Source: Streptomyces malaysiensis subsp. samsunensis | GTDB lineage: Bacteria; Actinomycetota; Actinomycetes; Streptomycetales; Streptomycetaceae | Assembly: GCF_024519315.1 (NCBI RefSeq) | Contig: NZ_JANIIC010000035.1 | Span: forward strand, 47,195-111,194 | Length of the DNA stretch: 64,000 nucleotides | Reading direction: 5' to 3' | Shown: positions 8,468 to 16,504 of the stretch, piece after piece | Layout of the letters: each line of letters begins with the position of its first letter | Position numbering within the stretch: the stretch's first letter is position 1 | Translations under genes and position numbers: made by a program | The notes under the pieces: model-generated | Seen by the model: the letters and a program-made list of their open reading frames with translations, nothing else | Database searches by the model: none | Told to the model about the DNA's origin: nothing

Positions 8468-9105
8468 ACCCCGGACGTCCGCTGCGGCTCGCGGTCGTCT
8501 CGGCCGGACTGAGCACCCCCTCCGCCACCCGGCTGCTCGCCGACCGGCTCGCCGACGCCACCCGCCGGCAGCTGGCCGACGAGAACCGGGAGGTGGAGGT
8601 CCAGGTCGTCGAGTTGCGGGACCTGGCCGTCGACATCGCCAACCACCTGGTGTCCGGTTTCCCGGCACCTCCCCTGGCGGAGGCCATCGAGACCGTCACC
8701 GCCGCCGATGGGCTGATCGCCGTCACCCCCGTCTTCTCGGCCTCCTACAGCGGGCTGTTCAAGTCGTTCTTCGACGTCATCGACAATGACGCGCTGACCG
8801 GCAAGCCCGTGCTGGCCGGGGCCACCGGGGGCACCGCACGCCACTCACTGGTCCTGGAACACGCGCTGCGCCCGCTCTTCGCGTATCTGCGTACGGTCGT
8901 CGTGCCCACCGCGGTGTACGCGGCGTCCGAGGACTGGGGCGGCAGCGGCGATCCCCTCACCGACACCCTGCCCACGCGCATCGTGCGCGCGGCGGGCGAG
9001 CTGGCCGAGCTCATGCGGCAGCGCCCGGGCGGGAGTGCCGTACGGCCCGCCGAGGAGACGGTCGTCCCCTTCGAGCAGCAGCTGGCGGCACTCCGGCCCG
9101 AGTAA
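8464..9105 (+). CDS. NAD(P)H-dependent FMN reductase, CE1759 family
   Basis: This is a flavodoxin-fold reductase (213 aa) that supplies FMNH2 to the adjacent LLM monooxygenase. It starts RLAVVSAGLSTPSATRLLAD, the phosphate-binding loop of NADPH-dependent FMN reductases, and contains ITPVFSASYSGLFKSFFDV-like sequence (VTPVFSASYSGLFK) and AGATGG. The start ATG overlaps the upstream stop. The CE1758/CE1759 pairing is a standard two-component flavin monooxygenase arrangement. Confidence 0.93.
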   Translation: MNPGRPLRLAVVSAGLSTPSATRLLADRLADATRRQLADENREVEVQVVELRDLAVDIANHLVSGFPAPPLAEAIETVTAADGLIAVTPVFSASYSGLFKSFFDVIDNDALTGKPVLAGATGGTARHSLVLEHALRPLFAYLRTVVVPTAVYAASEDWGGSGDPLTDTLPTRIVRAAGELAELMRQRPGGSAVRPAEETVVPFEQQLAALRPE

Positions 9106-9113
9106 CCGCCGGC

Positions 9114-9329
9114 TCAGTGGCCCGGCGGCTGCTGGAGCATGGCGAGGGTCAGGACCTGGCCGCCGATGCCCCAGCCGCCGTCGGTCACCTCCTCGACCAG
9201 GACCAGGGTGGTGGCACGGGCGCGCTCACCGTAGATGTCGACGTACAGCTCGGTGGCACGGGTGACGATCTCCTGCTTCTGCTTCTCGTCGAGCGATCCG
9301 GCAGGGACCTTGAAGTTCGCGAAGGGCAT
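9114..9329 (-). CDS. 4-oxalocrotonate tautomerase family protein
   Basis: This is a small (71 aa) tautomerase-superfamily subunit, with the catalytic proline exposed at position 2 of the translation (MPFANFKVP). It has the family's beta-alpha-beta pattern (KQEIVTRATELYVDIYG, then TTLVLVEEV). The substrate is unknown. The stop lies 8 bp from the convergent FMN reductase stop. The gene is 36 bp downstream of the SDR at 9366-10133 on the same strand, so the two probably share a transcript controlled from the SDR/XRE intergenic region. Confidence 0.88.
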   Translation of the reverse strand: MPFANFKVPAGSLDEKQKQEIVTRATELYVDIYGERARATTLVLVEEVTDGGWGIGGQVLTLAMLQQPPGH

Positions 9330-9365
9330 GGTGTCGTTCTCTCTCGTCGGGTGTAGTGGCGACGG

Positions 9366-10133
9366 TCAGACGATGCCGCCGTTGGCGCGGACGACCTGGC
9401 CGTTGACCCAGTGGCCGGCCGGGGAGGCGAGGAAGGCCACGACCTCGGCGATATCGGCGGGGGTGCCGAGGCGCTCCAGCGGAGGCTGGGCCGCCAGCCG
9501 GGCGACGGTCTCCTCGTCCTTGCCGTCGAGGAACAGATCGGTGGCGGTGGGGCCGGGGGCGACGGCGTTGACGGTGATGTCCCGGCCGCGCAGCTCACGC
9601 GCCAGGATCATGGTGAGCGCCTCGACCGCTCCCTTGCCGGCGCTGTAGGCGCCGTAGGCGGGGAGGGCCAGGCCCACGACGGACGTGGAGAAGGTGATGA
9701 GCGCCCCGCCGCCGCGGATCCTGCGGGCGGCCTGCTGGGCGACGACGAACGTACCGCGGATGTTGGTGCGGTGCAGCGCGTCCAGCTCCGCCAGGTCCAG
9801 CTCGGCGATGGGGGCCAGGTGCAGCCGGCCGGCCGCGTGGACGACGACGTCGACCCCGCCGTACTCGGACTCCGCGGTGTCGAAGAGCGCGGCCACCTGC
9901 CCCTCGTCGGCGACGTCGGCCCGGACCGCGACGGCCCGGCCACCGGCGGCCGTGATGTCCTTGGCGACGGCCTCGGCCGGGTCACGGTTGCCCGCGTATC
10001 CGGCCACGACGGCGTATCCGTCGGCGGCCAGCCGCTTCACCGCCTCGTGGCCGATGCCACGCGAGCCTCCGGTGACGATGGCGACGCGGGGCCGGTCGAT
10101 GGGGTGGTGGGGCGCGGTTTCCTGAGCTGACAT
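9366..10133 (-). CDS. SDR family oxidoreductase
   Basis: This is a classical short-chain dehydrogenase/reductase (255 aa). The nucleotide-binding TGGSRGIG lies near residue 22, followed by the NAG-equivalent HAAGRLH, catalytic Ser in FSTSVVG and YxxxK in YSAGK. An A/R pattern after beta-2 (AGYAGNRDPA) suggests NADPH preference. The start ATG at 10133 faces an MmyB-type XRE regulator 193 bp away, the usual layout for MmyB-like regulators. The tautomerase gene follows on the same strand. Confidence 0.93.
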   Translation of the reverse strand: MSAQETAPHHPIDRPRVAIVTGGSRGIGHEAVKRLAADGYAVVAGYAGNRDPAEAVAKDITAAGGRAVAVRADVADEGQVAALFDTAESEYGGVDVVVHAAGRLHLAPIAELDLAELDALHRTNIRGTFVVAQQAARRIRGGGALITFSTSVVGLALPAYGAYSAGKGAVEALTMILARELRGRDITVNAVAPGPTATDLFLDGKDEETVARLAAQPPLERLGTPADIAEVVAFLASPAGHWVNGQVVRANGGIV

Positions 10134-10265
10134 GGAGACTCCAGGGACTGGTGGGACTGGTGCGGCCGACGGATGCCACGAGATGTGGCGTGGCCCGGGA
10201 CCTCGGCGCTGTTCGCCGCCGGGCCCCGTCGGTGGCACCAGCCTGGGCCGGAGTCCCCGGGCCGG

Positions 10266-10302
10266 CCAGGGCTGTCCCCACCCTGGGGTTGTCAGCCCCT
10301 GG
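10266..10302. promoter_or_regulatory. Candidate operator in the SDR/XRE divergent promoter
   Basis: CCAGGGCTG and CAGCCCCTGG form an interrupted inverted repeat that encloses a second one (CCCCaccctGGGG), ending 24 bp before the regulator start. Its GC-rich form with a central GTTGTC resembles the element between the second XRE/SDR pair at 32875-32889. I infer it is the regulator's binding site. Confidence 0.35.
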
Positions 10303-10326
10303 CTCGGCCCACCGGCACACGCGACC

Positions 10327-11199
10327 ATGGAGGGTGTGAACCACTCCGCCCTCGCCGCGTTCCTGAAGTCCCGCCGCGACCGCATCCGCCCGGCCGACGT
10401 CGGCCTGCCCACCGGTCCACGACGCCGCGTGCCCGGTTTGCGGCGCGAGGAGGTCTCCCAGCTGGCCGGGCTGTCCGCGGACTACTACACCGAGCTGGAG
10501 CGCGGACGCGGCGCCCAGCCCTCGGCCCAGGTGCTGACCGCCCTGGCGCGGGCGCTGCGGCTGACCGGCGATGAGCGCGACCATCTGTTCCACCTCGCCG
10601 ACCGCCCCGTTCCCCCGGCCACACACGGCCCGACCGCGCAGGTCCAGCCCGCCCTGCTCGGCCTGCTGGACCGGCTGGGCACCACCCCCGCCCAGGTCAT
10701 CACCGATCTGCACCAGACCCTGGTGCAGAACGAGCCGGCCGCCGCGCTGGTCGGCCGTCCCCCGGCGGTCGGTGGCCCCGCGGCGAGCTTCGTCTACCGC
10801 TGGTTCACCGATCCGGACGCCCGTGCGCTCTACCCGCCCGAGGACCACCCCCACCACTCCCGGGTCTTCGTCGCCGACCTCCAGGCCGTCGCCGCCCGGC
10901 GCGGCGACGACACCGAGGTACGCCGGATGGTGGCCGCGCTCCGGCGCCGTAACGAGGAGTTCGCCACCCTCTGGGACACCCATGACGTCGCCCTCCGGCG
11001 GACCGACCACAAGCGCATCGTCCACCCCGCGCTGGGCGTCATCGAACTGGACTGCCACTCGCTGTTCAGCGAGGACGGCCGCCAGCGCCTGCTGTGGTTC
11101 AGCGCCCCGCCCGGCAGCGAAGGCGCGGCCCAGCTGGAACTTCTCTCGGTCATCGGCACCCAGTCCATGACGAGCAGCGAGAACCGCGCGTCACCGTGA
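10327..11199 (+). CDS. XRE-family regulator with MmyB-like ligand-binding domain
   Basis: This is a DNA-binding protein of 290 aa. The N-terminal helix-turn-helix (~15-80: RRRVPGLRREEVSQLAGLS, then YYTELERGRG) is followed by the C-terminal MmyB-like domain (~110-270: YRWFTDPDARALYPPED, IELDCHSLFSEDGRQRLLWF), which in the family binds a fatty-acid-like ligand. It is divergent from the SDR at 9366-10133, its likely target. The ATG at 10327 has no clear ribosome site and may be leaderless; a GTG at 10336 is an alternative. A second such pair lies at 31976-33642. Confidence 0.92.
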   Translation: MEGVNHSALAAFLKSRRDRIRPADVGLPTGPRRRVPGLRREEVSQLAGLSADYYTELERGRGAQPSAQVLTALARALRLTGDERDHLFHLADRPVPPATHGPTAQVQPALLGLLDRLGTTPAQVITDLHQTLVQNEPAAALVGRPPAVGGPAASFVYRWFTDPDARALYPPEDHPHHSRVFVADLQAVAARRGDDTEVRRMVAALRRRNEEFATLWDTHDVALRRTDHKRIVHPALGVIELDCHSLFSEDGRQRLLWFSAPPGSEGAAQLELLSVIGTQSMTSSENRASP

Positions 11200-11406
11200 T
11201 CCCCTGCCACGTGTGGTCCGCTGCCGAAGGGGCCTGCGGGGCCGGTCACGGCCCCCTGATCGCGCCAACGTGGTGACGTTCGGCGTGCGGAGCGAGCGCA
11301 CGGCCCGTCATCGGGAACCCCTGTCGCAGTACGAGCGGGCTCCGCCGGTGCTGGGCACGGCATCGGTGGCGGGCCCGCCGGTCCGCGACTCACACAAGGA
11401 TCCCGT

Positions 11407-12288
11407 ATGAATGGACCAGCCCCGCTTCTGACCCTGAACAACGGCGTGCGGATGCCCGCTCTGGGCCTCGGTGTCTACCAGAGCCCGCGCGACGAGACCG
11501 TCCCCGCGGTGACGACCGCGATCGAGAACGGCTATCGCCTGATCGACACCGCGGCCGCCTACGGCAACGAGAAGGAGGTCGGTGAGGGCATCGCCCGCTC
11601 GGGTATCGGCCGCGAGGACATCTTCGTCATCACCAAGCTGTGGCTGACCGACTACGGCTACGACTCCGCCCTCCGCGCCTTCGACACCAGCCTCACCAAG
11701 CTGGGCCTCGACCACCTCGACCTGTATCTGCTGCACTGGCCGCTGCCGTCCGCGTACGACACCACGGTGGCCTCGTACAAGGCGGCCGAGAAGCTGCTGG
11801 CCGACGGCCGGGTGCGCGCCATCGGCGTATGCAACCACACTCCCGAACGCCTGACCGACCTCATGGCGCGGACCGACGTCGTGCCCGCGGTGAACCAGGT
11901 CGAACTGCACCCGTACTTCAGCCAGCCCGAGCTGCGTGCCTTCGATGTCCGCCACGGGATCGTCACCCAGTCCTGGTCGCCCATCGGCGGTGTGACCCGC
12001 TACGGGGGCGAGCGCCCGGACAAGGCCAAGGACCCGCTCCAGGAACCCGCCATCACCGGACTCGCCGAGCGATACGGCAAGACCCCGGCCCAGATCATCC
12101 TGCGCTGGCAGATCGAGCACGACCTGTGCGCGATCCCGAAGTCCGTCAAACCCCATCGCATCGCGGAGAACATCGGCGTCTTCGACTTCTCCCTGACCCC
12201 CCACGAGGTGGCCGCCATCGACGCGCTCGACACCGGAGCACGCGGCGGGCCGGACCCCGACAGCGTCGGGCCCGACACCTTCTCCTGA
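11407..12288 (+). CDS. Aldo/keto reductase
   Basis: This is an NADPH-dependent (alpha/beta)8-barrel reductase (293 aa), AKR5-like. The catalytic tetrad is D47, Y52, K77 and H110 (IDTAAAYGNE; ITKLW; LLHWP). The NADPH-binding segment near the C-terminus reads IPKSVKPHRIAENIGVFDF. The natural substrate cannot be read from sequence; relatives act on 2,5-diketo-D-gluconate and varied aldehydes. It stands alone on the plus strand, with a 207-bp upstream region in which I see no obvious operator, and is followed by a strong hairpin. Confidence 0.94.
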   Translation: MNGPAPLLTLNNGVRMPALGLGVYQSPRDETVPAVTTAIENGYRLIDTAAAYGNEKEVGEGIARSGIGREDIFVITKLWLTDYGYDSALRAFDTSLTKLGLDHLDLYLLHWPLPSAYDTTVASYKAAEKLLADGRVRAIGVCNHTPERLTDLMARTDVVPAVNQVELHPYFSQPELRAFDVRHGIVTQSWSPIGGVTRYGGERPDKAKDPLQEPAITGLAERYGKTPAQIILRWQIEHDLCAIPKSVKPHRIAENIGVFDFSLTPHEVAAIDALDTGARGGPDPDSVGPDTFS

Positions 12289-12293
12289 GACGA

Positions 12294-12323
12294 GTGCGGG
12301 GCGGCCACCGGGCCGCCCCGCAC
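12294..12323. terminator. Bidirectional hairpin terminator (13-bp stem)
   Basis: GTGCGGGGCGGCC pairs exactly with GGCCGCCCCGCAC across ACCG. It sits 5 bp after the aldo/keto reductase stop and 29 bp from the stop of the convergent SDR-like gene, so it can end both transcripts. Confidence 0.85.
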
Positions 12324-12352
12324 AGCTCATCGGACACCTCCTCCGGACCGGG

Positions 12353-13018
12353 TCAGGAGTCCAGGTCGGCGGCGAAGTGGCGGAAGCCGTTCCGATCCTG
12401 GTGCAGGGTCCACAGCGTGTCCGCGAGCACGGCCGGGTCCTTCCTGTCGTGCCCGGGGACGATCGCGCCCGGGATGACCAGCTGCGCCACATGGATGCCC
12501 TCGGCGGCGAGGGTGTCGTGCAGCAGCTGGCCGTACGCGCTCTCGGCGGCGAAGGCGATGGAGGTGCCCGCGCGCTCGGGGTGCGGCACCACGGCGGTGC
12601 CCCCGTTGACGAAGAGCACCGTGCCACGGCCCAGGCCACGCATCCCGGGGAGCACCTGCTGTACGGCCGTGACCGGGCCGTACACCGAGAACTCCACCGG
12701 GCCCGCGAGATCGTCGGCGGTGGTGTCCAGGACCGGCAGCATGAACTCCCGCTGCGGCACCGGGCTGTATTGCAGGACCTCGATCGGCCCCAGGGCCGTG
12801 GCCGCGGCGTCCAGGGCCCCGGTGAGGGTCTTCGGATCGCGTACGTCGGCGGCGAAGCCGCGCGCGGTCACGCCCTCGTCGGCGAGGCCGGCGGCCAAGG
12901 CGTCGAGCCGGCCCTGGTCGCGGGCGATGAGGGCGGTGTCATAGCCCTCACGGCCGAAGCGCCGCGCGACAGCGGCGCCGAGACCGGGGCCGGCTCCGAT
13001 GATGGCGAGGGTGGTCAT
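12353..13018 (-). CDS. SDR-like protein without the catalytic YxxxK
   Basis: This is a Rossmann-fold protein (221 aa) with an intact dinucleotide loop (IIGAGPGLGAAVARRFG). Where classical SDRs have Ser-Tyr-x-x-x-Lys it reads AFAAESAYGQLL, with no lysine four residues after the tyrosine. It may therefore bind NAD(P) without classical reductase chemistry or use another mechanism. It lies 30 bp downstream of the DUF2255 gene on the same strand, which suggests an operon. Convergent with the aldo/keto reductase. Confidence 0.85.
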   Translation of the reverse strand: MTTLAIIGAGPGLGAAVARRFGREGYDTALIARDQGRLDALAAGLADEGVTARGFAADVRDPKTLTGALDAAATALGPIEVLQYSPVPQREFMLPVLDTTADDLAGPVEFSVYGPVTAVQQVLPGMRGLGRGTVLFVNGGTAVVPHPERAGTSIAFAAESAYGQLLHDTLAAEGIHVAQLVIPGAIVPGHDRKDPAVLADTLWTLHQDRNGFRHFAADLDS

Positions 13019-13048
13019 GGCTTCTCCGGGTGCTCGGACGCGTCATGG

Positions 13049-13426
13049 TCATCTCGGCACGAGCCTCAGTGTCGTGGCACGCGCGGTGTCCGCGACCATG
13101 GGCTCGACGTAGGTGCCGCTGTAGCGGCTGTACTTGGAGCGGTAGGCGTTGTCGAGCCGGTCGTTGAGGCCGGGGTCGCCCTCCTCGATGAAGGTGACGT
13201 CCTTGTCCACCCCGCCGGAGCGGATATGGCCCTCGTGGCTTCCCCGGGCGGTGCGCCACCAGGATCCGTCGATGCCCCGGTAGGAGCGTACGTAGAGGTC
13301 GTCGCCCTCACGGACGACCCAGATCGGCACCGCCGTACGCGGTGTGCCATCGCCGCGCAGCGGCGCCATTTCCAGCTCGTCCGTCGTCGCGATCCGGTTG
13401 AGCTCGTCGCTCGTCCATGTCGTCAT
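13049..13426 (-). CDS. DUF2255 family protein
   Basis: This is a 125-aa soluble protein matching the DUF2255 pattern: an opening WTSDELNRIATTDELE, then TAVPIWVVREGDDLYVRSYRG and a C-terminal KYSRYSGTYVEPMV segment. The fold resembles flavin/split-barrel proteins, but no activity is established. The start ATG follows a good ribosome site (GAAGGAGGC). It is upstream of the SDR-like gene in one probable operon, so the pair may share a substrate or cofactor. Confidence 0.85.
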   Translation of the reverse strand: MTTWTSDELNRIATTDELEMAPLRGDGTPRTAVPIWVVREGDDLYVRSYRGIDGSWWRTARGSHEGHIRSGGVDKDVTFIEEGDPGLNDRLDNAYRSKYSRYSGTYVEPMVADTARATTLRLVPR

Positions 13427-13737
13427 CGTCTGCCTCCTTCACGAGTGAGCGAACGGGGAGAATTCCATCTCGGGAGGAAAGCAACCAGGGGGCGGAAAAC
13501 CTCCTCTGGGCGGCCGGCGAACGATGCCACTTCGACCAGTATGCCCAGCGACGCGCGTCGCAACGAGCGGAGAGTCACCCGGCGAGGACGGCGAACGCCT
13601 CGTCCGACCCGCACACCGGGGCTGAGCCATGATTGCAGCCATGAGACCCGATTACTACCATGACACCAAGTTCCATATATGGAATGGTGATTCATGGTGA
13701 TTCTTCGGTTCCGGACCTCTGCGAGCGGGAGACGGGC
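13427..13737. other. Divergent intergenic region with a perfect palindrome
   Basis: These 311 bp separate the DUF2255 operon from the SDR gene at 13738. No credible gene is seen. The only strong element is the 14-bp palindrome at 13671-13684; the stretch around it (about 13650-13710) is markedly AT-richer than its surroundings, as expected of a promoter. Confidence 0.5.
13671..13684. promoter_or_regulatory. Perfect 14-bp palindrome, candidate operator
   Basis: TTCCATATATGGAA is a perfect palindrome 54 bp before the SDR start. AT-rich symmetric TTCCA/TGGAA sites are typical of IclR-family operators. No IclR gene is in the window, so the regulator would be encoded elsewhere. Confidence 0.5.
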
Positions 13738-14508
13738 ATGAGGGGACTTCAGGGCAAGAGGATCGTCATCGCGGGCGGCGCCACCGGGATCGGCGCCGCC
13801 ACGGCCGAGCGGCTCGCCGAGGAGGGCGCCTCGGTCGTCATCGGCGACATCGACCTCATGGGCGCGAAGGCCACCGCCCGGCGCATCGCCGAGGCCGGCG
13901 GCACCGCGGTCGCCGTCGCGTTCGACCTCGCGGACGAGGGATCGATCCGCACACTGGTCGACCGCGCCGCCGCCGAGCTCGGCGGGGTCGACGGGCTCTA
14001 CAACGTCGGCGCCGACCTCTCGGACGACCACCTGGGCCGGGACACCGATCTGCTGGAGATGGACCCGGCGGTGTGGCGGCGCACCCATGAGGTGAATCTG
14101 CTCGGCTACGCCCTCACCTGCCGGGAGGTCATCCCGCGGCTGCTGGCCCAGGGTGGCGGCGTGATCGTCAACACCTCCTCCGGCGCGGCCTGGGGAGGGG
14201 AGCCCCGGCGTCCCGCGTACGCCGCCTCCAAGGCCGGTATCAACGCGCTGACCCGCCATATCGCCTCCCGCTGGGGCAAGGAGGGCATCCGCTGCAACGC
14301 CGTGGCACCCGGGCTGGTCATGGGCGACACCCAGAAGCAGCGGGACGACCAGCGGCTCCAGACCCTGGCGCTGAAGGTCGCCCGCAGTCCGCGGCTGGGC
14401 GAGCCCGCGGATGTGGCGGGCACCGTGGCCTTTCTGCTCTCGGACGACGCCGAGTGGGTCAACGGCCAGGTGTGGTCGGTCTGCGGCGGTATGAGTCTGC
14501 GCGACTGA
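13738..14508 (+). CDS. SDR family oxidoreductase
   Basis: This is a classical SDR (256 aa) with AGGATGIGAATAERL near the N-terminus, catalytic Ser in NTSSGAAWG and YxxxK in YAASK, and a C-terminal ending GQVWSVCGGMSL typical of the FabG-like subgroup. D after beta-2 (IGDIDLMG) suggests NAD preference. The start ATG at 13738 has GGGAGA about 5 nt upstream; the frame extends upstream to 13660, but that part overlaps the palindromic promoter element. The substrate is unknown. Confidence 0.92.
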   Translation: MRGLQGKRIVIAGGATGIGAATAERLAEEGASVVIGDIDLMGAKATARRIAEAGGTAVAVAFDLADEGSIRTLVDRAAAELGGVDGLYNVGADLSDDHLGRDTDLLEMDPAVWRRTHEVNLLGYALTCREVIPRLLAQGGGVIVNTSSGAAWGGEPRRPAYAASKAGINALTRHIASRWGKEGIRCNAVAPGLVMGDTQKQRDDQRLQTLALKVARSPRLGEPADVAGTVAFLLSDDAEWVNGQVWSVCGGMSLRD

Positions 14509-14567
14509 GGCTCCCCTCCGGACTCTCCGCACCCTCGCCGGGCTCGGCCGAGGCGTCCTGCGGCGCC

Positions 14568-15310
14568 CTACGGCGTCCAGGGCGTGGAGACGCGCCAGCT
14601 CACGTCGTCGGCCCATGACGTGGCGCTGTCGAAGGCGTTGGATCCTCCGTTGGACGCGATGTAGACCTTGTTCTCGTAGTGGCGGATGAGCCGGTCGGGG
14701 TAGTTGTAGGAGGCGAACGAGGTGCCCTGGCCGTTCTTGCCGGTCTGGGGGCAGAAGGTGGCGTCGGCCCGGAAGACGGCGGTGCCGTCCATCGGCTGCC
14801 GGAGCAGCTGGTAGTCGTAGTGCCGCGAAGTCGCCGGGATAGTTGCGCGACTCGAACGACAGGGCAACCCGCGGTCACCGGCAACGCGTCCGCGGGCACA
14901 CCGGAGTTGGCGGGGCCCGCGGTGCCGGCCGGTTCGATGGGCATGTGGTTGTGGCGCGGTGACTGGTCGTAGATGACGTTGATGACGCAGGTCGTTCCGG
15001 CGCAGAAGGAGTCCTGCCGGGCGGCGTCGGCGTAACCGCCCGCCGCGAGCGTGCCCACGTCGGTCACGGCGCTGTCGGAGGCGCGTTTCAGCTGGTAGAG
15101 CGGGCCGTTGAAGGAGGCGTAGAGGGCCCGGGTGGTGCTGTGCGCGGCCACGCAGGGCGTACCGGCCGAGGCATGGATGTCGCACGGCAGGGACGCCGCG
15201 GCCTGGGAGGTGCCCGTGCCGCCGGCCAGGAGCCCGACGACGAGGGTCGCTGTCGCACCCACCGACAGCAGCGCCTTTCGCATCCTCGTGAGAGCTAACG
15301 GAATTTTCAT
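14568..15310 (-). pseudogene. Decayed GH54 alpha-L-arabinofuranosidase (catalytic fragment plus CBM42)
   Basis: The 5' part (from the ATG at 15310, GAGGAGG ribosome site) encodes a signal peptide ending SQAAA and the start of a GH54 domain (PCDIHASAGTPCVAAHS, YDQSPRHNHMPIEP). After ALPVTAG the frame breaks: a short piece in a second frame reads SFESRNYPGDF, the start of an AbfB/CBM42 domain. The rest (HYDYQLLRQPMDG to the end at 14568) is in a third frame. About 250 residues carrying the catalytic acids are missing. I infer an internal deletion plus a small indel. Codon 5 is TTA, so the intact gene would have been bldA-dependent. Confidence 0.75.
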
Positions 15311-15699
15311 GGTGGTGTCCTCCTCGTGCCTGGATGCGTGCGGCATGCCAGGTGCATGTCATCGACCACGATGAGTGAGCGGTTCGATATTTCGTACGTT
15401 GACCGTGAAATCGAACCTGACGGTAGGACTGGCGGCCGTCGCCGTCAATGGCCGTGCACGACTTGGCCATCCGGCGCAGGGACACGCGGGGGCACCGCCC
15501 CGGGGGAAATGTTTCCGTGCCGCCTTTTCACCCTGCGTTCGAACGCCGTTGGACGGCAATCCCGCCGCCGTCCTCGATTTGGGCATTGCCCGGCGGCCCA
15601 CCGGGATCCCGGCCCGGGAGAGGCATTCGGACAGGAGTAGTCTCCTGCGCGGCGGCCCTTACGGTTCGTTCGCCCCACACCAAAACGAGGAGAGACCGC
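15311..15699. other. Divergent intergenic region between GH54 remnant and exonuclease
   Basis: No gene is supported in these 389 bp. An interrupted inverted repeat, GGTTCGAT (15381-15388) and ATCGAACC (15410-15417), lies ~75 bp upstream of the arabinofuranosidase remnant in a locally AT-richer stretch. It could be a sugar-responsive operator left from that gene. The remainder is GC-rich and featureless to me. Confidence 0.4.
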
Positions 15700-16317
15700 T
15701 TGTCGGGATTGTCGAGTTTTATCGTGTTCGACCTTGAGTTCACTTCATGGTCGGGAGCGCTCGAGCAGGATTGGGCGGGGCCGGGGCGGCTCCGCGAAAT
15801 CGTCCAGATCGGCGCGTTACGCATCAGCACCGGCCGTTCCGCTGCCGACTACTCCGTTGTCGAGGAATACGAAGCCCTGGTCAGGCCGGTGGTCAATCCG
15901 CGGCTGTCCCCGTTCTTCACCAGCCTCACGGGCATCGACCAGGAAACCGTGGACCGCGAGGGAGTCGCCCCCGCCGAGGCCATCAGCGACTTCCTGGCGT
16001 TCTGCCAGGGGCAGTCCGTGCTCTCCTACGGCAACGACATGGTCGTCCTCGGGGAGAACGTGGGATGGGCCCGAGTTCGCGGCGAGGAGATCAAGAACAG
16101 TTTCCTCACCGCCGCCTTCCTGAATATCCGTCCATGGCTGAATACCATCGCGCCGATAACGGCTTCGGCCAATTCCGGCCGGCTATGGGAAGCGCTCGGC
16201 CTGCCCAAACCCATGGCGGGCAGTGAGCATTCGGCGCTCTTCGACTGCTATTCGATCGCCGCGGCGATCGGACACCTCCGCGCCAGTGGGGCCGCCCTGC
16301 CCGAGGGGTGCCTCTAG
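15700..16317 (+). CDS. DEDDh 3'-5' exonuclease domain protein with a TTA codon
   Basis: This is an RNase T/DnaQ-fold exonuclease (205 aa). Exo I is FDLEFT (D11, E13), and the Exo III His lies in SEHSALFDC (H-x4-D). It resembles stand-alone KapD/ERI-type nucleases acting on RNA or DNA 3' ends. The TTG start at 15700 has GAGGAGA about 8 nt upstream and places FIVFDLE at the N-terminus as usual. Codon 40 is TTA (15817-15819), so translation should depend on the bldA tRNA and rise late in development. It stands alone, downstream of a decayed sugar hydrolase gene. Confidence 0.85.
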   Translation: MSGLSSFIVFDLEFTSWSGALEQDWAGPGRLREIVQIGALRISTGRSAADYSVVEEYEALVRPVVNPRLSPFFTSLTGIDQETVDREGVAPAEAISDFLAFCQGQSVLSYGNDMVVLGENVGWARVRGEEIKNSFLTAAFLNIRPWLNTIAPITASANSGRLWEALGLPKPMAGSEHSALFDCYSIAAAIGHLRASGAALPEGCL

Positions 16318-16504
16318 TACTCGCGGGCGGCCAGGGCGAGCGCCGTGCCGCCCCATGCCCGTCGCCACGGCGAGGTCCACCGCCCGCGCCCGGGACGCGC
16401 CGACAGCGAGTGGCACGATGGGCCGAAGATCTTGCCCGGCGGCGCTCGTACGCCGTCCGGTACGCGCGGAAGTCCGGTACGCACGGAGGAAAGGAAACCC
16501 CCAC

